Origin: Archaeoglobaceae archaeon
GTDB lineage: Archaea; Halobacteriota; Archaeoglobi; Archaeoglobales; Archaeoglobaceae
Direction: 5' to 3'
Length of the DNA: 34,811 bases
Assembly (NCBI GenBank): GCA_038734275.1
Contig: JAVYOO010000002.1
Coordinates: 1 to 34,811 of the forward strand
Part shown: positions 24,332 to 31,725 of the stretch, piece after piece
Numbering within the stretch: position 1 is the first letter of the stretch
Layout: every line of letters starts with the position of its first letter
The notes under the pieces: model-generated
What the model saw: only the letters and a program-made list of their open reading frames with translations
Database searches by the model: none
Told to the model about the DNA's origin: nothing
Program-made: the position numbers and the translations under genes

Positions 24332-25630
24332 TCATATGCATATCGCGGGATAAGTGAATGACTTGTGGTTAAGAACGGCTTTCGAAACTCCGAGAAGGTC
24401 AACGTATTCTTCAAAGGCCTTGCATGGGTCTAAGTCTGCAAATAGCTCTGGATAAAACCACTTAGCCAACGCTACGAGAGCGGATGGATAGTTTGGTGTT
24501 ATTGCCCAATCGTTTGTAATAACATAAACCCTATCATTACGCACAGCATTTGTTAAGTTAAAAACGTTCTTAATGTCATTGTAATAAGCTTTGACTGCGC
24601 CATCGTCAGTTCTTTCCCATGGTCTTAATGCGCCTTGACCAGAAATTGTGCCCATAGCTCTTCCAACTATTATATCCGGGTTATTCTCTAGCACGAATTC
24701 TACCGAAATGTCGTTATATTCTGTATTATAGGTGGGATTAAAAGGTATGTTCCCCGCTCCTATGTTTTTACCCCCAGCGAGCTCTACCAATCCATGGGCT
24801 GGATGTCCCAGACCTATGCCAAGCCTCGTATTGCTTCTTCCGTAACTGCCTTCGGAGCTCTCTACAAATACCTTTAATTTCTCATTTTCTGGTATCTTTG
24901 AGACCCTCTCAAGCACGATATTAATGTATCTATCATGCCATTCCAAATATTTCTGAGCCCTTTTCATTACTTCTTGATCGAAAAGCGATGCAAAGTCCAA
25001 GACTTCTTTTTTCATAGCATCGATTCCAACATAACCTTTTCCAATTGGATCTCCAGTGAACCCGACCCTCATTATGGATATAACTCTGTCAGGGAGATTA
25101 GAAAGTTCTTCAATTGTTCCTACAGCAGGATACCAACCATATGCTACAACCACGTCTGGATCCAATTCTATAATTTTTTCCAAGTTCGGATTGTCTCCTG
25201 AGCCAACGCTTGGCTTTGTGTGTAAGATCGGATATCTGTTTTTCTGAATCGCAAATGTGTCTCTAACACCTACTACTTTATCCTCCAAGCCCAATATCAT
25301 TAACATCTCTGCATGCTGGTGGTGATAAGTTACAATTTTCTTAATAGGCTTGTAAATTTTCAATTGGTTTCCATTAACGTCCTCAAACGTCTTCGGATTT
25401 CCACCCCAATATACGTAAACGTAGCTTGCGTCTCTCAGCCATTCAAGCTTCAAATTTTTCCCTTGATAATCTTCGTTGAGCATGTAAGCTGTTATTGAGT
25501 TTAAAAGCTCCTCGATATCTATCCTCTCGTCTGAAAAGAACAACTCTATGTATTCCCTGCTGGTAGAGGCAGAAGAAATTCCAAAAGACAACGGTATTAA
25601 TAAAAGTAATAATATAAATGTATACTTCAT
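24332..25630 (-). CDS. BtuF/FepB-type substrate-binding protein with dockerin-like N-terminus (paralogue 2)
   Basis: The 432-residue second paralogue. The signal sequence is about 1-22 (FILLLLLIPLSFGISSAS), with no lipobox. The N-terminal module FFSDERIDIEELLNSITAYM and EWLRDASYVYVYWGGNPK occupies about 27-80. The binding fold follows: IVTYHHQHAEMLMILGLEDK, LDPDVVVAYGW and LAGGKNIGAGN. Its ligand pocket should differ, because the segments lining it (for example the HHQH near residue 103) are not shared with the other copies. It shares an 89-nt block with paralogue 1 that is identical at DNA level. GGTGATCGAAC precedes the ATG. Confidence 0.88.
   Translation of the reverse strand: MKYTFILLLLLIPLSFGISSASTSREYIELFFSDERIDIEELLNSITAYMLNEDYQGKNLKLEWLRDASYVYVYWGGNPKTFEDVNGNQLKIYKPIKKIVTYHHQHAEMLMILGLEDKVVGVRDTFAIQKNRYPILHTKPSVGSGDNPNLEKIIELDPDVVVAYGWYPAVGTIEELSNLPDRVISIMRVGFTGDPIGKGYVGIDAMKKEVLDFASLFDQEVMKRAQKYLEWHDRYINIVLERVSKIPENEKLKVFVESSEGSYGRSNTRLGIGLGHPAHGLVELAGGKNIGAGNIPFNPTYNTEYNDISVEFVLENNPDIIVGRAMGTISGQGALRPWERTDDGAVKAYYNDIKNVFNLTNAVRNDRVYVITNDWAITPNYPSALVALAKWFYPELFADLDPCKAFEEYVDLLGVSKAVLNHKSFTYPAICI
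25398..25486 (-). repeat. 89-nt identical block in paralogue 2 (partner 26613-26701)
   Basis: This 89-nt stretch is identical, base for base, to 26613-26701. It encodes the YMLNEDYQGKNLKLEWLRDA-type core of the dockerin-like module plus the following YVYVYWGG. The surrounding coding sequence is much less similar. Confidence 0.93.
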
Positions 25631-25636
25631 GTTCGA

Positions 25637-26839
25637 TCACCATCCAAAACTCTTGGAGTAGAAGAAAGCTCCTTGAGTTTTGACGTCAAAGTTTATTCCA
25701 AGGAATTTGTCGATGAATTCTTGATGAATTGCCACTGGATCTAAATCACCGTAATTTTCTGGATACAACGCCTTCGCTACTGCAACAAGACTTACTGGAG
25801 CAGAGGGGCTGGTGCCGATTTTACTTGAAAGAACATAAATCCTCTCATTTTTGATTGCTGGGATCTCTTCAGAATAGCTCTGGAGTGCATTCAAAACACC
25901 ATTATAATCTTTTATCACTTCAGTTTCATCATCGACTTCATAACCGCCAGCTGAGCTCCAGCGAAGTATAACTTCTGGTTTCCAATTTAATAGCTCTTCC
26001 ACCGTTACATCAAAGTAACCATTACGCCCTTCAAGGACGTTTTTACCTCCAGCCATAACTGATAACGTGAACAACCCGGTTCCTTCTGCAAACGCACGTA
26101 GAGGAGCCTTTGTCCCGCCAGTTGTGTAGACCTTAACTTTTTTATCCTCTTCTGGAATTCTTGACGTTACCAGGTTTACATAATATTCAAACCACTTTAT
26201 GTATTCTTCAGCATACTTCTCAGCATCTAAAATATATCCGAGCTTTTTCATTTCTTCTTTCATTGTATCGAGGATATAAAAATCGAGTCTAACGACTGTA
26301 ATTCCTGTTCCAGCAAGCTGATTCTCCAATTTGTCAGAAGTTGGCCATCGAACGTATGATAAAACTAAATCTGGAGCCATTTTGACGATCTCTTCTATAT
26401 TCGGATCGTTCCATAGACCCACAGAAGGTTTTTGACTTATCTCAGGAAGCATTTTGTAAGAACTCTTTACAGAAGTGCTAACTCCCACCACTTTGTCCTT
26501 AGAGCCAAGTATTTGCACAGCCAGTCCAGAATCGCTGTTTAGAACTACAATACTCTTAACTGGCTTGTATATAACCACTTCACTACTGGCTGAATCAATT
26601 ATCCTTTTCGGTTTTCCACCCCAATATACGTAAACGTAGCTTGCGTCTCTCAGCCATTCAAGCTTCAAATTTTTCCCTTGATAATCTTCGTTGAGCATGT
26701 AGGCGCTTAATACATTCAAAAGTTCATCCTTAGTTATTGTATTATCATCAAAGAATATTTCTATGTAGTCTTTGCTTGTAATGGCACTTGCTGTTGAAAT
26801 CAGTAATGCAATAAAAATAAATAAAAGCCCAGCTTTCAC
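25637..26839 (-). CDS. BtuF/FepB-type substrate-binding protein with dockerin-like N-terminus (paralogue 1)
   Basis: The 400-residue first paralogue starts at a GTG (26837-26839) that overlaps the stop of the surface-protein gene; GGAGGTG lies 7 nt upstream, a very strong ribosome binding site. The signal sequence is LLFIFIALLISTASA (to about residue 19), with no lipobox. The N-terminal module is IEIFFDDNTITKDELLNVLS followed by EWLRDASYVYVYWGG. The binding domain includes SIVVLNSDSGLAVQILGSKD, MAPDLVLSYVRW, VVRLDFYILDTMKEEM and MAGGKNVLEG. It has no membrane anchor beyond the leader. Confidence 0.88.
   Translation of the reverse strand: MKAGLLFIFIALLISTASAITSKDYIEIFFDDNTITKDELLNVLSAYMLNEDYQGKNLKLEWLRDASYVYVYWGGKPKRIIDSASSEVVIYKPVKSIVVLNSDSGLAVQILGSKDKVVGVSTSVKSSYKMLPEISQKPSVGLWNDPNIEEIVKMAPDLVLSYVRWPTSDKLENQLAGTGITVVRLDFYILDTMKEEMKKLGYILDAEKYAEEYIKWFEYYVNLVTSRIPEEDKKVKVYTTGGTKAPLRAFAEGTGLFTLSVMAGGKNVLEGRNGYFDVTVEELLNWKPEVILRWSSAGGYEVDDETEVIKDYNGVLNALQSYSEEIPAIKNERIYVLSSKIGTSPSAPVSLVAVAKALYPENYGDLDPVAIHQEFIDKFLGINFDVKTQGAFFYSKSFGW
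26613..26701 (-). repeat. 89-nt identical block in paralogue 1 (partner 25398-25486)
   Basis: Identical in all 89 positions to the block in paralogue 2. The two copies lie 1215 nt apart, which suggests recent gene conversion or duplication limited to this module. Confidence 0.93.
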
Positions 26840-28365
26840 CTCCTTTCACCTCCAATTCTAAACATTAAAACCATAAAGCCGATCAAAATTACTATCGTAA
26901 CCCCCATCATTCCGAGCATTATAAGAATCACTAGCTCCAAGTTCAAGAATGTCGAACTTTGTGCATTAATCTGGGATGAGGGGGCAGTAGTGGTTTGATA
27001 TTCCGCTGTTCTTTGCGAAGTTTGAGTTGAAGGTTGTGAGGAGGGATGCATAGACGGAGATTGTGTAGAGGGCGGAGCTTGACTAAAGGCAGGTGTTTGT
27101 TGTGTAGACGTTTCTGGAGCTTTAATGACCGCAGTAAAGTAACTGAAGCCGGGAGTTTTTACAATGTAGTAGGTGTAAGCATCATCTTTTTTAAACAAAG
27201 TAGCATTTAGCTCACTCCACTCCCTATCGTATCTCAAAAAGACTATCTCGGCATCATCTGGATTGTAACCTTTTTCGGAGATTATGCTCCTCTCTATCAG
27301 AAACTCTATGTATCCTTCAAAACTCGCTGGCTTTGAAGATTTGAGCGTTATGTCCCAGACGTAAAGCAAGATTCCAGGTGGACTCTTAACACCGCTTGGC
27401 AACGAAGGGAGCTTAGATATTGAAATATTCGCTTCTGTTGTCTCATTAGATTTTATTGACAAGCCTAGGATATTTATCTGCTTCATCAAATCTGACGATA
27501 CAATCAATTTTCTTTCAGTGTTCATTTCCAAATATAACTTAGAAGTCAAGCTATTTTGTGTAATTGAAGGGGTGGTTTTCGTTTCTTCTTTTGAAGTGCC
27601 TGAGAATTTCACTCTGAATATCAATGAGTCATCAAAAGCGGTTTTGTTTATATACACGACAACTACGTAGTATCCAACATCAATGTCGTATCTCGAAGTG
27701 TTTACTGTGAATTCGTTAATCTTTCCTTCTTCACCCAGCGTTACCCTCCATTTTGCCTTGCTTGCAACACCTGTGGTATCTATTTCGTTGATAGACTTCT
27801 TCAAATTCATGTAATCATAAACGTCAATGATCGCAACGTATCTTGTCACATCCTTATAAGTTGCGGTATCCACACGGATTGTTATTGTATCGCCTTCGTA
27901 TACTTCGGTATCCGAGATTTCAATTATATTTACTCGGAGAACGTCAGATAAGTGTGGTGAAGATGCTGGACCTTTGTATGTCTTTGGCGGAGTTTTTAGG
28001 TTTATTTTTTCAATAATGCTGCCTTCGTTCTCACTAAGCATATCAATCCAGTATCCATTTAAATCATAGGAGATGTCGTATTTGAAAGGAGCTCTAACTT
28101 TACACTTGGCTTCGGATTCACCAACTAAAGCGATAGCAACTTTATTTCCCGATATTTTGTAGTTGGGCAAGCATTCAATGAGAGTAAAGCCTTCTGGAAC
28201 TGTAAAGTTTATCCCAACAACGAACGGGGGATCTCCATTCACTCTGAAAACGATCTCTCCTTCCGAACCCATTGAGACGTCCGAATAAACATTTATCGAG
28301 GTAACCAATGCACTCGCTGTGCTAATTAGATATACCCAAACCAATAAAGTTAACACTTTGTTCAT
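26836..28365 (-). CDS. Membrane-anchored surface protein with PGF-pre-PGF domain
   Basis: The 509-residue protein starts at the ATG at 28363-28365; a TTG at 28383 is less likely. Signal peptide is MNKVLTLLVWVYLISTASA. Two beta-rich domains follow (about 20-140 and 140-265). Residues about 290-415 match the PGF-pre-PGF domain pattern: SLPSGVKSPPGILLYVWDIT, EFLIERSIISEKGYNPDDAE, WSELNATLF and TPGFSYFTAVI. A Ser/Thr/Pro/Gln-rich linker (about 416-474) leads to one C-terminal membrane helix and a short basic tail GGERR. The PGF-CTERM sorting motif is missing, so anchoring is by the helix. It heads the import operon and is translationally coupled to the first receptor; a surface scaffold for the receptors is inference. 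Several N-x-S/T sequons suggest glycosylation. Confidence 0.85.
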   Translation of the reverse strand: MNKVLTLLVWVYLISTASALVTSINVYSDVSMGSEGEIVFRVNGDPPFVVGINFTVPEGFTLIECLPNYKISGNKVAIALVGESEAKCKVRAPFKYDISYDLNGYWIDMLSENEGSIIEKINLKTPPKTYKGPASSPHLSDVLRVNIIEISDTEVYEGDTITIRVDTATYKDVTRYVAIIDVYDYMNLKKSINEIDTTGVASKAKWRVTLGEEGKINEFTVNTSRYDIDVGYYVVVVYINKTAFDDSLIFRVKFSGTSKEETKTTPSITQNSLTSKLYLEMNTERKLIVSSDLMKQINILGLSIKSNETTEANISISKLPSLPSGVKSPPGILLYVWDITLKSSKPASFEGYIEFLIERSIISEKGYNPDDAEIVFLRYDREWSELNATLFKKDDAYTYYIVKTPGFSYFTAVIKAPETSTQQTPAFSQAPPSTQSPSMHPSSQPSTQTSQRTAEYQTTTAPSSQINAQSSTFLNLELVILIMLGMMGVTIVILIGFMVLMFRIGGERR

Positions 28366-28385
28366 AAAGTCAGTGGTAGTCAAAG

Positions 28386-28396
28386 GATTTAAATCT
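28386..28396 (-). promoter_or_regulatory. TATA box of the surface-protein/ABC import operon
   Basis: GATTTAAATCC on the minus strand, a near-palindrome, is centred 26 nt before the ATG at 28365. This implies a leaderless transcript for the first gene, whereas the downstream genes all have ribosome binding sites. Confidence 0.5.
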
Positions 28397-28575
28397 TACT
28401 ATGCAAAATTTTATTATTACTTTTCGTTATCGGGCTACTTTAAGTCAGAAAAACTATTAATTCTCAGTGGGCCAGTAAGATCCTTTAGAGAGTTTGTTTT
28501 TGGGATCTTTTCTCTGATCACTGGGAGCTATATCGAAATCATCATTATTATAATCATATAATTTTTATAGAAAAG

Positions 28576-28583
28576 TTTATATA
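28576..28583 (+). promoter_or_regulatory. TATA box of the 49-residue protein gene
   Basis: TTTATATA lies at the standard distance from the ATG at 28606 for a leaderless archaeal transcript. Confidence 0.55.
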
Positions 28584-28605
28584 CTTAAGTATCTTTTGAT
28601 AACAT

Positions 28606-28755
28606 ATGGACGTATTAGTTGCGGGAACCCTGATGGTTTTTGGAACATCCCTTGGTTTGGTATTTTACAGGAAAAGACTGGAATTGAAGATTAGAAGATT
28701 AAAAAAAGAAGTAGAAAAACTTGAAGCGGAAAAAATAAAGTATTTGGCTCAATAA
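28606..28755 (+). CDS. 49-residue membrane/coiled-coil microprotein
   Basis: The small gene starts at the ATG at 28606 and stops with TAA at 28753-28755. Residues 1-20 are hydrophobic (VAGTLMVFGTSLGLVFY). Residues 21-45 are a highly charged helix with heptad-like leucines (LELKIRRLKKEVEKLEAEKI). A TATA box TTTATATA (28576-28583) is centred about 26 nt upstream of the ATG, the ideal leaderless arrangement. That promoter and the clean TM plus coiled-coil design are the reasons to call it. It is divergent from the import operon. No family recognised. Confidence 0.65.
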   Translation: MDVLVAGTLMVFGTSLGLVFYRKRLELKIRRLKKEVEKLEAEKIKYLAQ

Positions 28756-28783
28756 AAAGTATTTAAAAGCTAAATATTTGAGA

Positions 28784-29659
28784 TCATAGAGTAACAACTC
28801 TTGCAGAATCCTTTTCCACAATTACAGTGTGCTCCCACTGACTAACAATTCCTCCCGAAACTTCGCAAAGCACTGGATAGTCTCTAAGCACTCCTTCTCT
28901 GACAAGCTTGGATATGAAAATTTCTGGAGCCTTTGTTAGCCATCTTTTTGCAAATGGCAGGGTTTTGTATTTCTCGTTTATTTCAGAAAGCATGTCTCTC
29001 AAAACTTTAACTCTAACAGGCTTTGGATTCAGAAGACTGTATATCTCGCATTCTCCCCTTTCTGCCACCCTTCCCGCTCCGTTCGTTGCAAAAGGCTCGA
29101 TCGCTATGATCATACCTTCTTTGAGCTCAATACCACGCTGGGTTGCATAGTTATAGATGCTTGGCGGAGCGTGGGCTATGTATGGCAGCAATCCGTGTCC
29201 AGTGAGATTCACCACGGGTCTAAAGCCATAGCTTCTTATAGTGTCTTCTATTATCTTTCCAAGCTTTGCAGTGTCCACTCCCGCCTTAACAGCGTCGATT
29301 GCATTGAAAACCGCTTCTTTGCTTGCCTTTATAAGCTCTGAATGGTCTCCAAGATCGATAGATATTGCCATGTCCGCAATATAGCCGTCGATATGGGCAC
29401 CGATGTCAATCTTGACAAGATCTCCTTTTTTGAAAACCCTTTCGTCGTTCTTTGCTGGTGTGAAATGCGCAGCGTCGCTGTTTATCGAAATATTGCACGG
29501 AAAAGCTGGCTTTGCTCCGAGTTCGATTATTTTGTTTTCTATAAACTCTGCAACCTCAATAAGCTTTGCTCCAACCACAACTTTTTCTTCTGCGGACTTA
29601 ACAACCTGTTTAAGGATCTCTCCAGCTTTTATAGTCTTTTCCAAACCTTCTTCATTCAT
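28784..29659 (-). CDS. map: Methionine aminopeptidase, type II
   Basis: The 291-residue cytosolic dinuclear metallopeptidase removes the initiator Met from nascent proteins. It has the pita-bread fold with the type II insert. Visible ligands are D85 (VKIDIGAH) and D96 (YIADMA), the His of NLTGHGL, the Glu of IAIEPFATNG and the last Glu in SQWEHTVIV. H65 in DAAHFTP is the usual substrate-contacting His. The ATG at 29657-29659 follows GGTGATGTAA, which overlaps the last codons of purP; the two are cotranscribed. Confidence 0.95.
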   Translation of the reverse strand: MNEEGLEKTIKAGEILKQVVKSAEEKVVVGAKLIEVAEFIENKIIELGAKPAFPCNISINSDAAHFTPAKNDERVFKKGDLVKIDIGAHIDGYIADMAISIDLGDHSELIKASKEAVFNAIDAVKAGVDTAKLGKIIEDTIRSYGFRPVVNLTGHGLLPYIAHAPPSIYNYATQRGIELKEGMIIAIEPFATNGAGRVAERGECEIYSLLNPKPVRVKVLRDMLSEINEKYKTLPFAKRWLTKAPEIFISKLVREGVLRDYPVLCEVSGGIVSQWEHTVIVEKDSARVVTL

Positions 29660-29668
29660 TTACATCAC

Positions 29669-30742
29669 CTAATAGATCAGTTCCTCAAGCATACCTTTCT
29701 CGACTGCCATTTTTATCTCTCTGGCAATCCTCCTGCCCATATACATGTTTTCTCCAAACAAGATGTAGGAGTATGGCGAACAAGGAATTCCAACATTGGT
29801 TCCAGCAACAATCCTTGCTGAGATCTCGAAGACTATTAATTCTGCTTTTTCGTTGAAGATTGTTTCTATGCAAAAAGCCCCAACCATTCCTGGATAAGCA
29901 ATCTCCTTCGATACTTCTACAATCCTTTCTGCAACTTCAAAAGCCTGATTCAGCAAGCTTTCACGAACAACAATTGGGAAATTACCTATTACCGTGTATG
30001 TTGGCTCCAAAGATAACTTCAACTGCTCCTCTGCAGGAATTCTGCTGATTCCATCCACGTGTTCATATCTTCTGTCGACCGCTATGAGCTCGAGTCTTTC
30101 GTTGACAGGCGAATAGAAGAACGAGAAATACACGTTAGCTCCGATTACGTATTCCTGAATCTCTACATTTTTCAATTCCTCTCTGCTGACAAGCCCATTT
30201 TTAACCATTACCTCTGCCTTCTTTTGAAATTCCTCTGGCGATGAAACAAGGAAATAACCCCTTCCACCTTTGGCACCCTGATACTTCACTATGCAAAGCC
30301 TGTCTATGTCCTCAACTCTCGCAAATTCTTTCGGAATGCGGACATTTGCCTTTTTGAACCACTCTTTCTGTTTTTCTCTGCTTGTCTCATATTCCATCAG
30401 CTTTCTATTTCCGAATATTGGAACCTCAAGTTCATCAAGCTTTCCTATGTAGGCGTTGAAAGAGCCGTGAGGAATTAGAATGGCATTCTCCTTTTTTAGA
30501 AACTCCTGAACATCTTTATTGAGCAATTCTTCAAAGCTTTTAACTTCGATCAATTTATCCGCAACTCCAAAGTGTTTGTAAACTGCACTTTCGCCATTTT
30601 TGCAGATGCATATAGTTTCAAAACCCTCATCTTTAGCTCCCCTGAGTATATTAAGAGCTGAATGGCTTCCGAGAGTTGCTATTTTCAAATCGCTAAGATC
30701 GTAGCTTCTAAGCACTCTTAAGATTTTCTCTCTCAATTTCAT
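29669..30742 (-). CDS. purP: PurP, formate-dependent AICAR (FAICAR-forming) ligase
   Basis: The 357-residue archaeal ATP-grasp enzyme formylates AICAR with formate and ATP in purine synthesis, in place of folate-dependent PurH. Family features are IATLGSHSALNILRGAKDEG near the start, ILIPHGSFNAYIG, VKYQGAKGGRGYFLVSSPEE, VDRRYEHVDGISRIPAEEQL and FEISARIVAGTN. It starts at the ATG at 30742 inside the DUF72 gene end (35-nt overlap). The AGGAGGG run abuts this ATG, so a TTG at 30736 is a possible alternative start. Confidence 0.95.
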   Translation of the reverse strand: MKLREKILRVLRSYDLSDLKIATLGSHSALNILRGAKDEGFETICICKNGESAVYKHFGVADKLIEVKSFEELLNKDVQEFLKKENAILIPHGSFNAYIGKLDELEVPIFGNRKLMEYETSREKQKEWFKKANVRIPKEFARVEDIDRLCIVKYQGAKGGRGYFLVSSPEEFQKKAEVMVKNGLVSREELKNVEIQEYVIGANVYFSFFYSPVNERLELIAVDRRYEHVDGISRIPAEEQLKLSLEPTYTVIGNFPIVVRESLLNQAFEVAERIVEVSKEIAYPGMVGAFCIETIFNEKAELIVFEISARIVAGTNVGIPCSPYSYILFGENMYMGRRIAREIKMAVEKGMLEELIY

Positions 30743-31388
30743 CCCTCCTTTTCTTCAATTTTTCCGCATCCTGTAGCATAAAAGGATTGTTGAACATCAC
30801 ATAATCTGCCTTGCCAAGCAGTGAGAATATTTCGTCGTCGCTGTGATTTTTGTGGATCCTGAAATACCTGATATCTCCAAAAACTGGCTGGGATTCGAAT
30901 GGATCGACAACGTGGACAAGCGAAAGTTCTTCGCAAATCCTTTTCACAGCATCACCGCTCCAGCCTCTTGCCTCCCAGCCAAATGTGAATTCCCGCTCAA
31001 TGGAATTAAAGAATTCCCTCATGTTTCTAAAGCTTTCTTCAGATTCTTTGAAGCTTTTCGGAGTTTGAAATAAAATGAATTTAGCTTTTAAGGTCTTTGC
31101 AATTTCTCTTGTTACTTCCCAAGCTTCAAAGACCTGCTTTATTGGCTTAAAAAAGCCCGCATCTTCAAGCTTTAGATTGACCCTTCTATAAGTCGGACTC
31201 GTGGGCGGGTGCGTTATTACTTGCCAAGCTTTAACTGTAAATTCAAAGCCTTCGGGAGCATTATCTCTCCATTTCTTTGCAGTTTCTACTGCTGGAGGCT
31301 TGTAAAAAGTCTTCTGGATCTCTACGACCTCAAAAAGTTTGAAATATTTTTCCATTGCTACTGGAAATCCGCAACAGCCTATCTTCAT
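30708..31388 (-). CDS. DUF72 family protein
   Basis: The 226-residue TIM-barrel-like protein has the DUF72 pattern: MKIGCCGFPVAMEKYFKLFE, VEIQKTFYKPPAVETAKKWR, FEFTVKAWQVITHPP, KFILFQTPKSFKES, and an ending with YFRIHKNHSDDEIFSL. The biochemical function of the family is not established. It is cytoplasmic and overlaps purP by 35 nt, so they form one unit with map. A minus-strand TATA box at 31407-31420 suggests a leaderless start at the ATG at 31386-31388. Confidence 0.88.
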   Translation of the reverse strand: MKIGCCGFPVAMEKYFKLFEVVEIQKTFYKPPAVETAKKWRDNAPEGFEFTVKAWQVITHPPTSPTYRRVNLKLEDAGFFKPIKQVFEAWEVTREIAKTLKAKFILFQTPKSFKESEESFRNMREFFNSIEREFTFGWEARGWSGDAVKRICEELSLVHVVDPFESQPVFGDIRYFRIHKNHSDDEIFSLLGKADYVMFNNPFMLQDAEKLKKRRDEIERENLKSA

Positions 31389-31472
31389 CGAACTACAAAG
31401 GTCGTTAAGATATAAATATGCTCATCGCCCAAAAGAAGAGAAGATTTAAAAAGTTCCGAAATTTCTTTTTTT
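31389..31472. promoter_or_regulatory. Divergent promoter region: DUF72-purP-map and glutaredoxin
   Basis: On the minus strand CATATTTATATCTT (31407-31420) is centred 26 nt from the DUF72 ATG. On the plus strand ATTTAAAAAG (31444-31453) is centred 25 nt from the glutaredoxin ATG. Both transcripts should be leaderless. No ribosome binding site precedes the glutaredoxin ATG, only a run of T. Confidence 0.55.
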
Positions 31473-31721
31473 ATGGCTGAAATCACGATGTATGGTCTCA
31501 CAACATGCCCGCACTGCAAGAGAACTCTTGAGTATCTTAAGACAGCAAAGGCTGACGTCGAAGTTGTTTGGGTCGATAAGCTTGATGAAGAGGAGAGAAA
31601 AAAGACTGTAGAAAAGATATACAGCATTTCAAAAAGCTATTCTGTGCCTCTCGTTGTTAAAGGAGACAAATGGGTTCTCGGTTTCAATAGAGAAAAGCTT
31701 GATGAGTTGATTAAAGGTTAA
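31473..31721 (+). CDS. Glutaredoxin/thioredoxin-like small redox protein
   Basis: An 82-residue thioredoxin-fold protein with the redox motif C12-P-H-C15 (GLTTCPHCKRTLEYL) and the cis-Pro region SYSVPLVVKGDKWVLGF. It resembles NrdH/glutaredoxin-type carriers. Its reductase partner and targets are not visible in the window. A single-gene transcript from its own TATA box is likely, and its stop converges on the radical SAM gene with 4 nt between them. Confidence 0.9.
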   Translation: MAEITMYGLTTCPHCKRTLEYLKTAKADVEVVWVDKLDEEERKKTVEKIYSISKSYSVPLVVKGDKWVLGFNREKLDELIKG

Positions 31722-31725
31722 AATT

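Noticed and set aside
28319-28561. An 80-codon plus-strand frame spanning the start of the surface-protein gene, ending in a run of Ile
   Set aside because: It starts inside the opposing gene, has no promoter or ribosome binding site at its start, and the Ile run is just repeated ATT/ATC. The part outside the gene (about 28430-28561) does look mildly protein-like and could be a remnant, but I cannot support a gene.
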